Notes: generated from the letters alone by a model not told the origin. DNA of 64,000 nucleotides from Mycolicibacterium tusciae JS617 (GCF_000243415.2 NZ_AGJJ02000001.1:47843-111842); one strand, 5' to 3'. Counted from the stretch's first letter, positions 8,063-16,967 are shown. Made by a program: numbers and translations.

Positions 8063-9478
8063 TCAGTCAGCGGCCGGTGCCGGGGCCGGTGAGCCCGCCT
8101 TTGCCGCAGTCGGATCGAACCAGCCCAAAAAGTCCGGGCCCGAACTCACACTCTCCAGCGGCTGCACCTGCCCGGACACCAGCACCTTGCCGTCGCCCAA
8201 CGCCATCACCAAATGGTCCTTCCACATGCCCACATCCCCCGCCTTGAGCTGCGTCGGGGGCACCGGATCGGTCACCGGAGTGCCCGCCGGCGGCAGCGTC
8301 ACACCCGCAGCCTGCTGCCACGCCTCGGCCACCGGAGTGCCCCCCAGCGCCGAGCGCACGGCCTCCGCGCCCTGCGGCGTCCGCGCCTCAGTCACCGAGT
8401 TGTCGGGCAACTGCACATCAGTCGACTTCGTCGCCGGTTCCACCGTCTCGGCCTGCTGCCCCTCCTGGTCCGCGCCAGCGGCCTGAGTCTGCGCCGACTC
8501 CTCCTCGGAATCACTGTCGCTCTCGCTCTCGGATGCCGACTCGGTCGCGGCCTCGTCCTCGGCGAAGTCCGGGCCAGCTTCCTCGGCAGGGCTCGCCTCG
8601 TCGTCGGTGAAGTCCGGGCCAGCTTCCTCAGCAGGCTGCTGATCGCTGAACCCTGCCAGCGTCGAGGCCAGCGGGTCCATAAACCCAGTGGGTAGCCCCC
8701 CGCCGCCGCCGAAGCCCGGCAATCCGCCGCCACCACCGCCGAACCCAGGAATGCCCCCCATCGGCATCCCGCCCCCCATCGGCATGCCCATGCCCAAACC
8801 CGGCTGACCCAACATCCCAGCCGGGGCGGTCTGAGCCTCCTCCTGCGCCGAATCAGCTTCCACAGCAGCGCCATTGGCGCCGCCGCCGTCTGCACTGTCG
8901 GGTGCAGTGCCCACGTCGCTGTACCGGGTGGCGTTGTCCTGCGACACCGCCGCCTTGTCCTCGGAGTCGGCCGCGGCCTTCTCGATGACCGTTCGAGCCT
9001 CCTCCAGACGGGTCTTGACGAAATCCATCAACGCCTTCTGACCCTCAACGGTGTACAGCGCCCCGTCAGCCTTCATCTGCTCGATCTTGGCCATCACATC
9101 GGCGCGGATGTTCTCCAGCTCCTGGCGGCCGACCTCACCCGCAGCCGCCACCTCCTCAGCGCTGATCCCCGCACTGTCGAGCTCCACGAGCTGCTCCAGC
9201 ATCTCGCCCACACGTCGAGCCTCCTCTTTGGCCGCCTCAGCAGCAGGCCCCTCAGCCTCCTCCGGCGGCACCGGAGGCGCCGGAGGAGGAGGCGTCGGCG
9301 ACGGCTGACCGGGCACCTCAGGCGCAGTCGGGGCGTCGCCCCCGCCCCCGTTCTCTGGCCCGTCACCCTCAGTGTCGGGGCCAGGCGACAACGGCAGCAG
9401 CGGCGCCAGCTTGGTGATCCCAATGATCGCGTTGGTGATCACCGTCTCGGCAGCTTTGCTAACAATGTCCCACGACAT
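8063..9478 (-). CDS. ESX-associated DUF4226-like protein with degenerate NlpC/P60-like tail
   Basis: A 471-residue acidic, proline- and glycine-rich protein. Residues 15-80 are low complexity. A helical region (about 85-180, with KALMDFVKTRLEEARTVIEK) is related to the leader module of the two downstream hydrolase-like proteins. Then come MPMGGGMPMG-type glycine repeats, an acidic block with a duplicated AEEAGPDF motif, and a C-terminal domain (about 375-455) containing LKAGDVGMWKDHLVMALGDG. That segment resembles the second half of NlpC/P60 folds, but I see no catalytic Cys, so it may be a binding domain. ATG 9478 has an AGGGAGAG Shine-Dalgarno. It recalls the Rv3899c/Rv3896c accessory group near ESX-2. 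Confidence 0.65.
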   Translation of the reverse strand: MSWDIVSKAAETVITNAIIGITKLAPLLPLSPGPDTEGDGPENGGGGDAPTAPEVPGQPSPTPPPPAPPVPPEEAEGPAAEAAKEEARRVGEMLEQLVELDSAGISAEEVAAAGEVGRQELENIRADVMAKIEQMKADGALYTVEGQKALMDFVKTRLEEARTVIEKAAADSEDKAAVSQDNATRYSDVGTAPDSADGGGANGAAVEADSAQEEAQTAPAGMLGQPGLGMGMPMGGGMPMGGIPGFGGGGGGLPGFGGGGGLPTGFMDPLASTLAGFSDQQPAEEAGPDFTDDEASPAEEAGPDFAEDEAATESASESESDSDSEEESAQTQAAGADQEGQQAETVEPATKSTDVQLPDNSVTEARTPQGAEAVRSALGGTPVAEAWQQAAGVTLPPAGTPVTDPVPPTQLKAGDVGMWKDHLVMALGDGKVLVSGQVQPLESVSSGPDFLGWFDPTAAKAGSPAPAPAAD

Positions 9479-9495
9479 GCAACTCTCCCTAGTAA

Positions 9496-9783
9496 CTAGA
9501 AGTTCAATGCACGCTCGTCGGCAGCCACCGCGTCAAGCGTCGGACACGTCCCAACAATGCCAAGATTGGCCAAATACCGGTCATGAGCGACGGCGGCGAC
9601 CTTGCGGACACGATTGTTCAACGTCACCGAATCCCAGTTCCGAGCGTCGGGCTTCAACACCACCCCACACACAAAACCCAGGCCATTGACCTGCACAAAC
9701 ACCGTGCGCTTCGCGGAGATAGCCGTCGCCGCAACCTGCTCGCCAAGATCACCGGCCGTCTCAGCAGCCTCCTGCTCCGTCAC
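9496..9783 (-). CDS. Small YbaB-like ESX accessory protein
   Basis: A 95-residue protein starting at GTG 9783, preceded by AAGGGG at good spacing; a longer in-frame start at 9801 has no such site. A helix is followed by a beta-hairpin-like run (VFVQVNGLGFVCGVVLKP) and a second helix, the alpha-beta-beta-alpha order of YbaB/EspL-like proteins that accompany ESX loci. It sits between the DUF5631/5632-like gene and the DUF4226-like gene, the place of Rv3898c near ESX-2. Function is unknown; the family assignment rests on pattern only. Confidence 0.6.
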   Translation of the reverse strand: MTEQEAAETAGDLGEQVAATAISAKRTVFVQVNGLGFVCGVVLKPDARNWDSVTLNNRVRKVAAVAHDRYLANLGIVGTCPTLDAVAADERALNF

Positions 9784-9898
9784 GGTTCCCCTTCCGGCCA
9801 CACACCCACGTCACCTGACCCGCATACTGCTGGACATATTACACATATTCATGCAACGGGTGAACACATCAGGCACAATTCTGTTGGGGGATGGTCGG

Positions 9899-12304
9899 TC
9901 AGCTGGGCGTCCCCGCGGTCTTCGGCCGCGGCGCCAGCACCGCATCGACGACATGGCCAAACCCGCCGATCTTGGCGCAGTAGACCAGATCAGGCAGAGA
10001 CGGCGGCTGAACACGCCAACACCTCAGCAGCTCGATCACCAGGCCCGCCCTGTAGAAGTGCACATACACCTGCTGCGAAGCCCGCGACACCTCGGAATCG
10101 TCAGCGTCGAGCACCGCTCCGGCCATGCTCGGATGCAGCACCGCAGAATTATGCCGCTCAATCACGTTGCGGTAGTGAGCGTCCCAGTCCACGGCGGTAC
10201 GGCTGCGCAACGGCTCCAACACATGATCCACGTCGTATTGCTCGATCAGCCGTGACTCCTGGCCGTCCATCCCGGCCAACGGACTCGGCGTCTGCGCAGC
10301 CGCGGCCAGCACCGCCTCAGTGATCGCCCCAGCGGCCTGCAGCCCCAGACCCTGTTGCAAGATGGTCTGCACCTTCGCCCAAGCCGGACGATCCACCGTC
10401 ATCAACCGGTGAACGTATCCCCCGCCCACACTCGGAGCCTCACCAGGACTGTGCAGGATCTCGACCGCGCGGATCGACTCGAAATCAGGCCACCCCACCG
10501 GCCGAGCAACACCCAACTCCGTGGTCACCAACGCCGACCGTCGAGCCCCCGCAACATGCTCAGACAACTCTTCGGCATGAGCCGCGAGCAACGACGTCGG
10601 CTGCTCAACGCCCATGAACCGAGTGGCCCAATTCAAAGGGAGCAGCTCATCGAACACCGCCAGGTGCGCCGAGTTCGGAATAAAGACCCCAGGAGGCACA
10701 TAGGCGCCCCCGCCTACGCTGGACGCAATCGACACCGACGGACCCGAAGGCAACTGCACCACCGACACCGCCCACTGCACGAACCCGCCATTGAGCAGGT
10801 CCTCCCGGACCTCTGTCCCGCGAACCAATCCATCCAGAACCCGCCGCGCCAACAGTAGATCCGCGCTCGGCTCCGAATCCGTCAGTGCCGCACCAGTACC
10901 GGCACCCCCGCTGCCAGCCACCAGCGGAGCCCCCGCACCGCCGCCCTGCTGCGGCGCCGCGCCGACAGGAGCCGCAGGCTGAGCCGACGCCGGCATCGTT
11001 CCCGCACCAGGCGGCGGCAAAGGACCACCACCACCACCAGGCGGCACATACGGCGCCAAACCACCACCACCACTTCCGACCGGCGGCACCATACCCCCGC
11101 CACCACCGCCAACAGGAGCCGGAGCACTCGGTGCAGCCGCCGCAGCCGCCCCCTGAGCGGGAACCACCGGCGCCTGCTGCCCAGGAGCAGCGACCGAAGT
11201 CACCGAAGGATGCTGCGCCGCAAACTTTTCCAACGCCGGCGACGGCGTCGCGGGCACCGCACCCGAAGCCCCCATCCCCGACGCCAAACCCGACTGGAAA
11301 TTACTCGCCGCACTCGACAACGGATTACTCGACAACGGGCTACTGCTCAACGCATCCGACATCGACGAGGCAGGAGCCGTCGCCGCCTCCTTCAACGGAC
11401 TCCCACTCAACGGACTCCCACTCAACGAACTCAAACCCGACGGCATCTGCGGCGGACGCAAACCGCCCATACCGCTACCCGCATTGCCTACTGCTGAACC
11501 TGTTGTAGGCATCCCCGTAGTCGGAAGACCGACGCCAGACGGAGTGGACACGGGCGTCGGCAGTTCTGTCAATGGATTCTCGGGACTCCGAACCACATCG
11601 GCACCGTTGGCAGGCATGTCGGTCGGTACCTCGCTGGCGAGGTCCTCTGCCCCAGTCCCCGGAATTCGTTCTTCGTCGGGCGTCGCCGCATCTGCGGCCG
11701 TTTTCTCTACGGTGTCGTCCGGTTCCTCAGAAGGAACCCTTGGCTTGTCGCCCGTTTCATTGCTTGCTGGCGTCACCCCGTTGTCGGTATTCGCGTCCTC
11801 TCCTGGGGTGGGGAGAGGAGGTGGCGCAGCCGCGATTTCCCCCAGCGCGTTACTCACAGCCGTGGCTGCCTCACCCTTATACGTCGCGGCCGAGAAGGAC
11901 ACCTTCGCCGCTTGCGCATTCTCCCATTCCCGTTGCGCTGCATCGCCTATCGCCGTGAGCGTCATCTTCAAACCGACGACTGTACTTTTATACGATTCGG
12001 CAGTCGTGGCCTTAGAGACGAGGTGTTCCGCGGAGTCCCAGGCCTGGTTCCGCATCTCCGTCAAGCGTGAGACACGCGCATTACCAGCCTGCCCCTGAAG
12101 AACGTTCAGGCTATTCGCAGCCTCCTGGTGGATGTTGTCACCGTGAGTTGAGAACGCGGCCCCCGCAGATCGCTGAGAATCTGCGACTGACTGTATTGCG
12201 GTCTCACTGATAGACGGCCAGTACTCGCCAATCGCCATAGCCGCACCGACACCTGGGGGACGTGGAATATCCCCCGAGCTACCTACCGATCCTGCAGACG
12301 GCAT
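9899..12304 (-). CDS. Large ESX-associated protein, WXG-like N-terminus and DUF5631/DUF5632-like C-terminus
   Basis: An 801-residue protein. ATG 12304 has AGAGGG five to six bases upstream; an earlier GTG at 12325 is less well placed. Residues 25-160 are helical and WXG100/EspA-like (an AQREWENAQAAKVSF stretch). Residues 165-500 are a Pro/Gly/Ser/Ala linker with repeated SPLSGSPL and SNPLSS units. The C-terminal 290 residues are globular (for example LLNGGFVQWAVSVVQLPSGP, WATRFMGVEQPTSLLAAHAE, YVHFYRAGLVIELLRCW) and recall the DUF5632/DUF5631 pair of Rv3899c-type proteins near ESX-2. It is probably a secreted substrate or chaperone-like factor. The assignment comes from memory of the family and needs a profile search. 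Confidence 0.65.
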   Translation of the reverse strand: MPSAGSVGSSGDIPRPPGVGAAMAIGEYWPSISETAIQSVADSQRSAGAAFSTHGDNIHQEAANSLNVLQGQAGNARVSRLTEMRNQAWDSAEHLVSKATTAESYKSTVVGLKMTLTAIGDAAQREWENAQAAKVSFSAATYKGEAATAVSNALGEIAAAPPPLPTPGEDANTDNGVTPASNETGDKPRVPSEEPDDTVEKTAADAATPDEERIPGTGAEDLASEVPTDMPANGADVVRSPENPLTELPTPVSTPSGVGLPTTGMPTTGSAVGNAGSGMGGLRPPQMPSGLSSLSGSPLSGSPLKEAATAPASSMSDALSSSPLSSNPLSSAASNFQSGLASGMGASGAVPATPSPALEKFAAQHPSVTSVAAPGQQAPVVPAQGAAAAAAPSAPAPVGGGGGGMVPPVGSGGGGLAPYVPPGGGGGPLPPPGAGTMPASAQPAAPVGAAPQQGGGAGAPLVAGSGGAGTGAALTDSEPSADLLLARRVLDGLVRGTEVREDLLNGGFVQWAVSVVQLPSGPSVSIASSVGGGAYVPPGVFIPNSAHLAVFDELLPLNWATRFMGVEQPTSLLAAHAEELSEHVAGARRSALVTTELGVARPVGWPDFESIRAVEILHSPGEAPSVGGGYVHRLMTVDRPAWAKVQTILQQGLGLQAAGAITEAVLAAAAQTPSPLAGMDGQESRLIEQYDVDHVLEPLRSRTAVDWDAHYRNVIERHNSAVLHPSMAGAVLDADDSEVSRASQQVYVHFYRAGLVIELLRCWRVQPPSLPDLVYCAKIGGFGHVVDAVLAPRPKTAGTPS

Positions 12305-12325
12305 GTGGACCCTCTCGTAACCCAC

Positions 12326-13024
12326 CTACTCCTGGTCAAGGCCGCAGGCTGTCCAGGCGCGATTGTAGGCTTGACCAGCACCTTCAGCGGTGTACCGCGG
12401 CGGCATCTCCGCCAGTCCCCGAGATCTCACTTTGCCGTAGCCCGCCATTGCGGAGTAGAAAGTGTCGACCACTTCCTGGACTGCCTGCCGAACAGGCTCG
12501 CTTGCGTTAGGATTTTCGGCTAGCGCAATCTCAAGTGCGGCAGCCGCGGGCATGAGGTCCATCCCCTTGGTGTCAGGGTTCGGAATGGTCGCATTGACGA
12601 TCGCGTACTTCGTGCACAACACCACATCTTGACCATGGTCATCGCCAGATGAGGGCGGAACCTGCTGCGTCACAACGGTGTTCGTCCCGGCCGCTTTCGT
12701 AGCGGCGATGGTGCCCACAGCAGCCCCTAAGCCTGCTGCAATCAGGGCAGTTGCTGCGATAGCGCCAATGAGACCTTTGCGGAGTGCGTGTCGAGCGCCG
12801 GGTGCAGGGGCGCCAACGTATCCGGGATCAGGTGCAGGCTGGTAGGCGGTAGCTCGAGGCGCTGGTTGGTAACCATTGCCGCCAGCAGCAGCTCCCTGCG
12901 GAGCAACCGGATGATAGCCCCATCCTTCGGGGGCGGGTTGATACCCTGCCCCTTCGGGAGGTGGCTGATAGCCGGCGTCGTGTGGGCGTCCTGTGCCAGG
13001 CCCGGTTGTGATGGGGTGGCTCAT
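12326..13024 (-). CDS. Proline-rich single-pass membrane protein in ESX operon
   Basis: A 232-residue protein. Residues 15-75 are a Tyr/Gln/Pro-rich repeat (GYQPAPEG-type units) on the cytosolic side. One membrane helix follows at about residues 83-110 (GLIGAIAATALIAAGLGAAV), then an extracytoplasmic domain of about 115 residues with two Cys (VVLCTKYAI and WTACGLDQE) that could pair. The layout matches small mycobacterial membrane proteins with DUF-type outer domains found beside ESX genes. It is co-directional with its neighbours; 13025-13098 upstream is a short gap. Confidence 0.65.
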   Translation of the reverse strand: MSHPITTGPGTGRPHDAGYQPPPEGAGYQPAPEGWGYHPVAPQGAAAGGNGYQPAPRATAYQPAPDPGYVGAPAPGARHALRKGLIGAIAATALIAAGLGAAVGTIAATKAAGTNTVVTQQVPPSSGDDHGQDVVLCTKYAIVNATIPNPDTKGMDLMPAAAALEIALAENPNASEPVRQAVQEVVDTFYSAMAGYGKVRSRGLAEMPPRYTAEGAGQAYNRAWTACGLDQE

Positions 13025-13098
13025 GTTGTCTCCCTGCGTATCGTCTGGATGCCTAGAGTCTACCGCTCGTCACCGCCGCCGTGGCATGTAAAAGCTGG

Positions 13099-13467
13099 TC
13101 AGACGGTATAGAACGGGGATCCAGGGATGGCCGCTTTGATGGTGGCGGCGGACTTCTGGTCTTCGGCCTCCAACGTGCTGACACACGTTGCGCCCGTTGC
13201 TGTTATCTCCTCGCTGATGGCCGCGTCCATGGATTGGAGTGCTGCCAGCTCGGTCGGCCACGTGCTCATAGCTGCAGTGATCGCTGCGCTCACAGGATCG
13301 GGAGCGGACCCGGCAGCGGTGTCTGCTGCAGTTTCGCTGGCGTCTCCAGCAGTGACCGCACTCAACGATGCCGTAGATGCTGCGGTATTGGCGTCAGACT
13401 TCCGCAACGCGAAGGATTCGAGCTGGATGTTGTCGGCTGACTGTCCCGATGGTGTGACTGCGGGCAT
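13099..13467 (-). CDS. Small helical ESX-associated protein
   Basis: A 122-residue Ala/Ser/Thr-rich protein that begins two bases after the preceding YbaB-like gene. It is predicted mostly helical, with MSTWPTELAALQSMDAAISE as a candidate amphipathic helix. Size and setting suggest a WXG100- or EspC-type secreted partner, but the WxG turn is absent (WPT instead), so family membership is not claimed. Confidence 0.55.
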   Translation of the reverse strand: MPAVTPSGQSADNIQLESFALRKSDANTAASTASLSAVTAGDASETAADTAAGSAPDPVSAAITAAMSTWPTELAALQSMDAAISEEITATGATCVSTLEAEDQKSAATIKAAIPGSPFYTV

Positions 13468-13469
13468 TT

Positions 13470-13868
13470 CTATTGCCTCCGTAGGGTGTTCGGGCTGTGC
13501 ACTGCTTGAGCTAGCTGGTTAGCCACCGGATGCTGGAGCAGTTCGGGTGAAGCGATCTTGGCGCACTCGTCGAACAGCTTTTGTGAGATGGCATCAAGGC
13601 CCTCGGCGGCGCTGCGGGCGTTCTGCGCCAATGCGTCGCTGATGCGGTCGTTGAGTTCGCCGATCGTCAACTCCTGCTGCAGGCCCTCGCGAACGTCGAG
13701 GTCAAGCAGCCGTCCCCGCGAGTCGTGGACGACGATAATGTCCTCGTCGTCGCTGGTGCTCGACAGGAATGCGTCGGTCTCCTCATCCCAGGCGTAGATC
13801 GCATCCAGCATCGTGTTCAGCGGTGCCAACGCCGCCTCGGCGGCCGGGTTAATCGGTGTTGTCGCCAT
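13470..13868 (-). CDS. YbaB/EspL-like protein in ESX operon
   Basis: A 132-residue protein. The region IIVVHDSRGRLLDLDVREGL, followed by LTIGELNDRISDALAQNARS, has the strand-strand-helix order and the Leu-Thr-x-x-Glu-Leu step of YbaB/EbfC-fold proteins. EspL (Rv3880c) of ESX-1 has this fold and supports EspB-type substrates; here an EspB-like gene lies upstream. ATG 13868 overlaps the stop of the 35-codon gene before it (TGATG). Confidence 0.65.
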   Translation of the reverse strand: MATTPINPAAEAALAPLNTMLDAIYAWDEETDAFLSSTSDDEDIIVVHDSRGRLLDLDVREGLQQELTIGELNDRISDALAQNARSAAEGLDAISQKLFDECAKIASPELLQHPVANQLAQAVHSPNTLRRQ

Positions 13869-13975
13869 CAGTTGGCTCCGAGGGGAACGGTGGCGTTAGT
13901 CGTTGGGGGAATCGGAGCACGTGACCAGCGCGAGTTGGTGGGCTTTGTCGGTCTCGTTGCATATGGTGCGGTCAT
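13868..13975 (-). CDS. 35-residue peptide gene in ESX operon
   Basis: A short open frame of 35 residues beginning MTAPYATRPTKPTNSRW and ending TVPLGAN. ATG 13975 is preceded by GAGGGG with six bases spacing, and its TGA overlaps the ATG of the YbaB-like gene. The tight coupling and good ribosome site argue that it is translated. It is Pro/Thr-rich with no recognisable fold. The TnpB gene begins 22 bases upstream on the opposite strand. Confidence 0.5.
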   Translation of the reverse strand: MTAPYATRPTKPTNSRWSRAPIPPTTNATVPLGAN

Positions 13976-13984
13976 GGTGACCCC

Positions 13985-15206
13985 TCGCTTTCCTCGGTGC
14001 GGTGTGTTGTGAGGCGGGCGTATGTGTTCCGGCTGCGGCCGACCTCCCGTCAACATGTGGCATTGACGGCGTGTCTGGATGGGCATCGGGAGTTGTACAA
14101 CGCTGCCCTGCAGGAGCGTCGGGATGCTTGGTCGCACAGCAAGACCCGGATCAACTACGGGGATCAGTCGGCGCAGCTGACTGAGATCCGCAGTGCTCGC
14201 CCGGATCAGGCGGTGTGGTCGTTCTCCAGCCAGCAGGCCACGTTGCGGCGGCTGAACACTGCGTTCTCCGGGTTCTTCCGACGGGTCAAGGCCGGGCAGA
14301 CGCCCGGCTACCCCCGCTTCAAAGGGTCGGCGCGGTTCGATTCGGTGGAGTGGCCCAAGGACGGCGACGGGGCGCGCTGGCACCCCGAGCAGAACCGGGT
14401 GTATCTGCAGGGCGTCGGCACGGTGAAAGTCAGTGTGCACCGCCGCGTCGAGGGCCGCGTCAAGACGATCCAGATCAAACGCCAGGGACGGCGCTGGATG
14501 CTCGTGCTCTCCTGTGATGACGTGCCTGCGAATCCGCTGCCGGCCACCGGCTCCCAAGCCGGTGTCGATGTCGGCATTGTGACGTATGCGACGGTGTCCG
14601 ACGGGACCAGCGTGCCCAATCCTCGGTGGGCGCACGCGGCGGCCGACCGGTTGGAGACCGCCCAGCAGCGCCTGGCGAGGGCCAAGCGCGGATCGAACAA
14701 CCGGCGCCGTAAACGGGAAACTGTTGGGGCGCGGCACCGCAAGATCAGCAACCGGCGCAAAGACTTTCACCACAAACAAGCGCGTGCACTGGTGGCACGC
14801 TATGACCTGCTCGTGGTGGAGGACCTCAAGATCACCAACATGTTGCGCCGGCCGAAGCCGAAACCTGACCCGGACAATCCGGGGCAGTTTCTGCCGAATG
14901 GTGCCCGGGCGAAGACCGGGCTCAACCGATCGATCAGTGACGCTGGCTGGGGCCAGTTCGTCTCGATACTGCGCGCCAAAGCGGAAGACGCTGGACGCAC
15001 ATGGATTGAGGTCGACCCCCGGCACACCTCCGACCGCTGCGAGGCCTGTGGGCATGCAGCGCGCGAGAACCGCGTCACCCAAGCCGTGTTCGTCTGCCAA
15101 CGCTGCGGTCACACCGCGCCGGCCGACCAACACGCCGCACGTAACATCCTGCGGGCTGGACTGGCCCATCACGCGCACGCCGCGTGAAAAGAAGCTGGCG
15201 GCTTCA
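13985..15206 (+). mobile_element. TnpB-only IS200/IS605-type element inside the ESX operon
   Basis: A tnpB gene without tnpA lies on the plus strand within an operon read from the minus strand, between the espB-like gene and the 35-codon gene. I could not fix the ends. A GAAGC-TGGCG-GCTTC hairpin at 15191-15205 lies where the right end and omega-RNA would be expected, and it overlaps the last codons of the espB-like gene. The bounds given are approximate. Confidence 0.6.
13997..15187 (+). CDS. tnpB: TnpB RNA-guided nuclease (IS200/IS605 OrfB family)
   Basis: A 396-residue TnpB. The N-terminal helical domain (YVFRLRPTSRQ, LYNAALQERRDAW) is followed by the RuvC-like core with all three acidic sites: GVDVGIVTY (Asp), LLVVEDLKI (Glu) and ADQHAARNIL (Asp). 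The zinc-finger cysteines CEACGH and CQRCGH are intact. The conserved GLNRSISDAGWGQF stretch is present. It looks catalytically complete. The start may be GTG 13997 or GTG 14009 (VRRAYVFRLRPT). TnpB cuts DNA guided by an omega-RNA made from its own 3' end, and helps keep the element in place. No tnpA lies nearby, so movement would need help in trans. Confidence 0.93.
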   Translation: MRCVVRRAYVFRLRPTSRQHVALTACLDGHRELYNAALQERRDAWSHSKTRINYGDQSAQLTEIRSARPDQAVWSFSSQQATLRRLNTAFSGFFRRVKAGQTPGYPRFKGSARFDSVEWPKDGDGARWHPEQNRVYLQGVGTVKVSVHRRVEGRVKTIQIKRQGRRWMLVLSCDDVPANPLPATGSQAGVDVGIVTYATVSDGTSVPNPRWAHAAADRLETAQQRLARAKRGSNNRRRKRETVGARHRKISNRRKDFHHKQARALVARYDLLVVEDLKITNMLRRPKPKPDPDNPGQFLPNGARAKTGLNRSISDAGWGQFVSILRAKAEDAGRTWIEVDPRHTSDRCEACGHAARENRVTQAVFVCQRCGHTAPADQHAARNILRAGLAHHAHAA

Positions 15207-16967
15207 TCCGTCAGAGAAGTCACCGGTCTCCTCCTGAGTCGTGGACGACTTACGCCGGCCAGGACGCTTCCTCACTTGTTCCAACTCCCCGAACACCGGC
15301 TCGGTGTTGGCGTGGTCGCGATGCACGACCCGCTTATCGGGGTGTAGGTCTTGGTCCCTCTCCGGGGTGTTGTTGCCCCCCATGCCGCCCATCATCGGCG
15401 GATACATGCCACCCATCATCGGCCTACCGGTCGCGGCGCCTGCGGGGGTCGACGCCGCCGGCGCAGTACCGGCCGCTGGAGCGATCGCAGCACCGGGTGC
15501 GGCCGCCGACACCGAACTCGACGGGCCACCAGCAGGTAAACCGCCACCGCCCCCGCTGCCGCCGCCGCCGCCACTGCTGGCCGGGGTGGTGCCCAGCTCG
15601 CTTGGGCTCACGTCGTCGAAGCCCGTGTCCTCCGGGGACGGCAAGCCCTCACCGCCGGTGCTGGGCAGGCCACCCAGACTGGGCATCCCCGACAGCGCCG
15701 ACAGCGGAGAAGCTCCCCCACCGGGCATCATCGGCGAACCGCCGCCCGCCGATTGGCTCACCGCACCCAGAATCGAGCCCAGGACAGTGCCCGCAGTGTT
15801 GGCGGTCGCATCGGTAGCCGGAGTCAGCGCAGAATCAGCGGCCGTCGGCTCACTGGGAAGATCCCCATGCTCGGCGGCCGCGATGTCGCCCGTCTGCTGT
15901 GCTGTCGGATCGGGCGCGTGGTTGGTTTGCGCATCACCCTCGGTGCCCGGATTGCCAGCCCCGGGTCCGTCCTCGACCTCCTCGGTGGTGGGCTCGGGCT
16001 TGTCCTTCTTTTTGTCAGCCTCGGTGGTCGACTCGTTGTGCTCAGGATTGGCGGTGCCGGGTGTGCCCCCCACGATCGGCGGGGGCACCGACGGTGGCGG
16101 CGGCACGGTCACCGTGTCGGTGTTGGCGGCCGCCGCATAGGTGGTCTGTGCCGTCACGGCCTCAGCCTGCGCGGTGGAGATGTTGGCCTGGGCCACCACC
16201 AACGGTTCATTGATCACGCCCGCGCTGGCGTTGAACTTCTGCAGCGCGGTGCGGTACTCGTCGCGCAATGTCTTGAACGTCTCCGGTGTCGGGGTGGCGG
16301 TGCGGGCGTTGTCGACGGTGCTGGCCGCCGACTCCGCGGAGGAGGCCAAAGTTCGGGCATAGTTCGCGGCCTCGGCCAACCACGAGGCGTGCTCGGAGAT
16401 GTTGCGGCCTGCGGGCTGGTTGCCTGCGTTCCAGTTCGCGTCGACCCCTTGGGCCGCCCGCTTGGTGTCACCGGACTGCGTGTCCAACTCCGTTGCCAGC
16501 GTGCGGAACTGACTCGCCAGCGTGCGCAGCGGCTCCGATCCCGGCCCGCCGTGGATGAACGCCGACCAGGTTTCAGCCGCCATCGGTGCGGGCGCGGCCG
16601 GAACTGCCGGGGCGGCCGGCAACGACGGCATCTGGCCAGGCACGGTGGGCAAGACAGGCACCGACGAGGACGGCTGGGCCTGTCCATAGCTCGAGATCAC
16701 CGAGGCGGCATCGACGTCGCTCTGGTCCAGTGCCACCCCGGTGGTGGTCACGGCCATTCCGCCGGCCGCGCGCTGGGCCATCGAATGCGCGATGAGCAGT
16801 TCCAGCCCCGTGGCCCATGCGGTGAACGACCCGGCCACAGCGGTCGACACCTGGTCGGGGGCTGCCGGCTGGCACAGCGAGCAGGAGGGTGCATGCCCGG
16901 CCGCGCCGTCCTGCAACTCGCGACCATGGGCGACCAGGGCCGGTGGCTCGAACGAAATATTAACCAC
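15204..16967 (-). CDS. EspB-like ESX substrate (PE/PPE-like helical domain, long disordered tail)
   Basis: A 587-residue protein starting at GTG 16967, which has GAAGGGGG at about seven bases; GTG 16973 is too close to that site. The N-terminal helices (LVAHGRELQDG) and a second helical block (about 135-285, with WSAFIHGGPGSEPLRTLASQ and VDANWNAGNQPAG, a WxxG turn) resemble the fused PE/PPE fold of EspB. The remaining 300 residues are Pro/Gly/Ser/Ala-rich with MMGGMYPPMMGGMGG and a basic end (RKRPGRRKS). It is likely exported with the EspC-like protein encoded just upstream. The C-terminal codons overlap a hairpin that may belong to the TnpB element, so the end may have been altered by the insertion. 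Confidence 0.7.
   Translation of the reverse strand: MVNISFEPPALVAHGRELQDGAAGHAPSCSLCQPAAPDQVSTAVAGSFTAWATGLELLIAHSMAQRAAGGMAVTTTGVALDQSDVDAASVISSYGQAQPSSSVPVLPTVPGQMPSLPAAPAVPAAPAPMAAETWSAFIHGGPGSEPLRTLASQFRTLATELDTQSGDTKRAAQGVDANWNAGNQPAGRNISEHASWLAEAANYARTLASSAESAASTVDNARTATPTPETFKTLRDEYRTALQKFNASAGVINEPLVVAQANISTAQAEAVTAQTTYAAAANTDTVTVPPPPSVPPPIVGGTPGTANPEHNESTTEADKKKDKPEPTTEEVEDGPGAGNPGTEGDAQTNHAPDPTAQQTGDIAAAEHGDLPSEPTAADSALTPATDATANTAGTVLGSILGAVSQSAGGGSPMMPGGGASPLSALSGMPSLGGLPSTGGEGLPSPEDTGFDDVSPSELGTTPASSGGGGGSGGGGGLPAGGPSSSVSAAAPGAAIAPAAGTAPAASTPAGAATGRPMMGGMYPPMMGGMGGNNTPERDQDLHPDKRVVHRDHANTEPVFGELEQVRKRPGRRKSSTTQEETGDFSDG

Noticed and set aside
13868..15223. Long minus-strand open frame across the TnpB gene that would join the ESX operon genes
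   Set aside because: It is antisense to a TnpB with all catalytic motifs intact; the translated minus-strand sequence shows no family features, and only its last 35 codons have a ribosome site.
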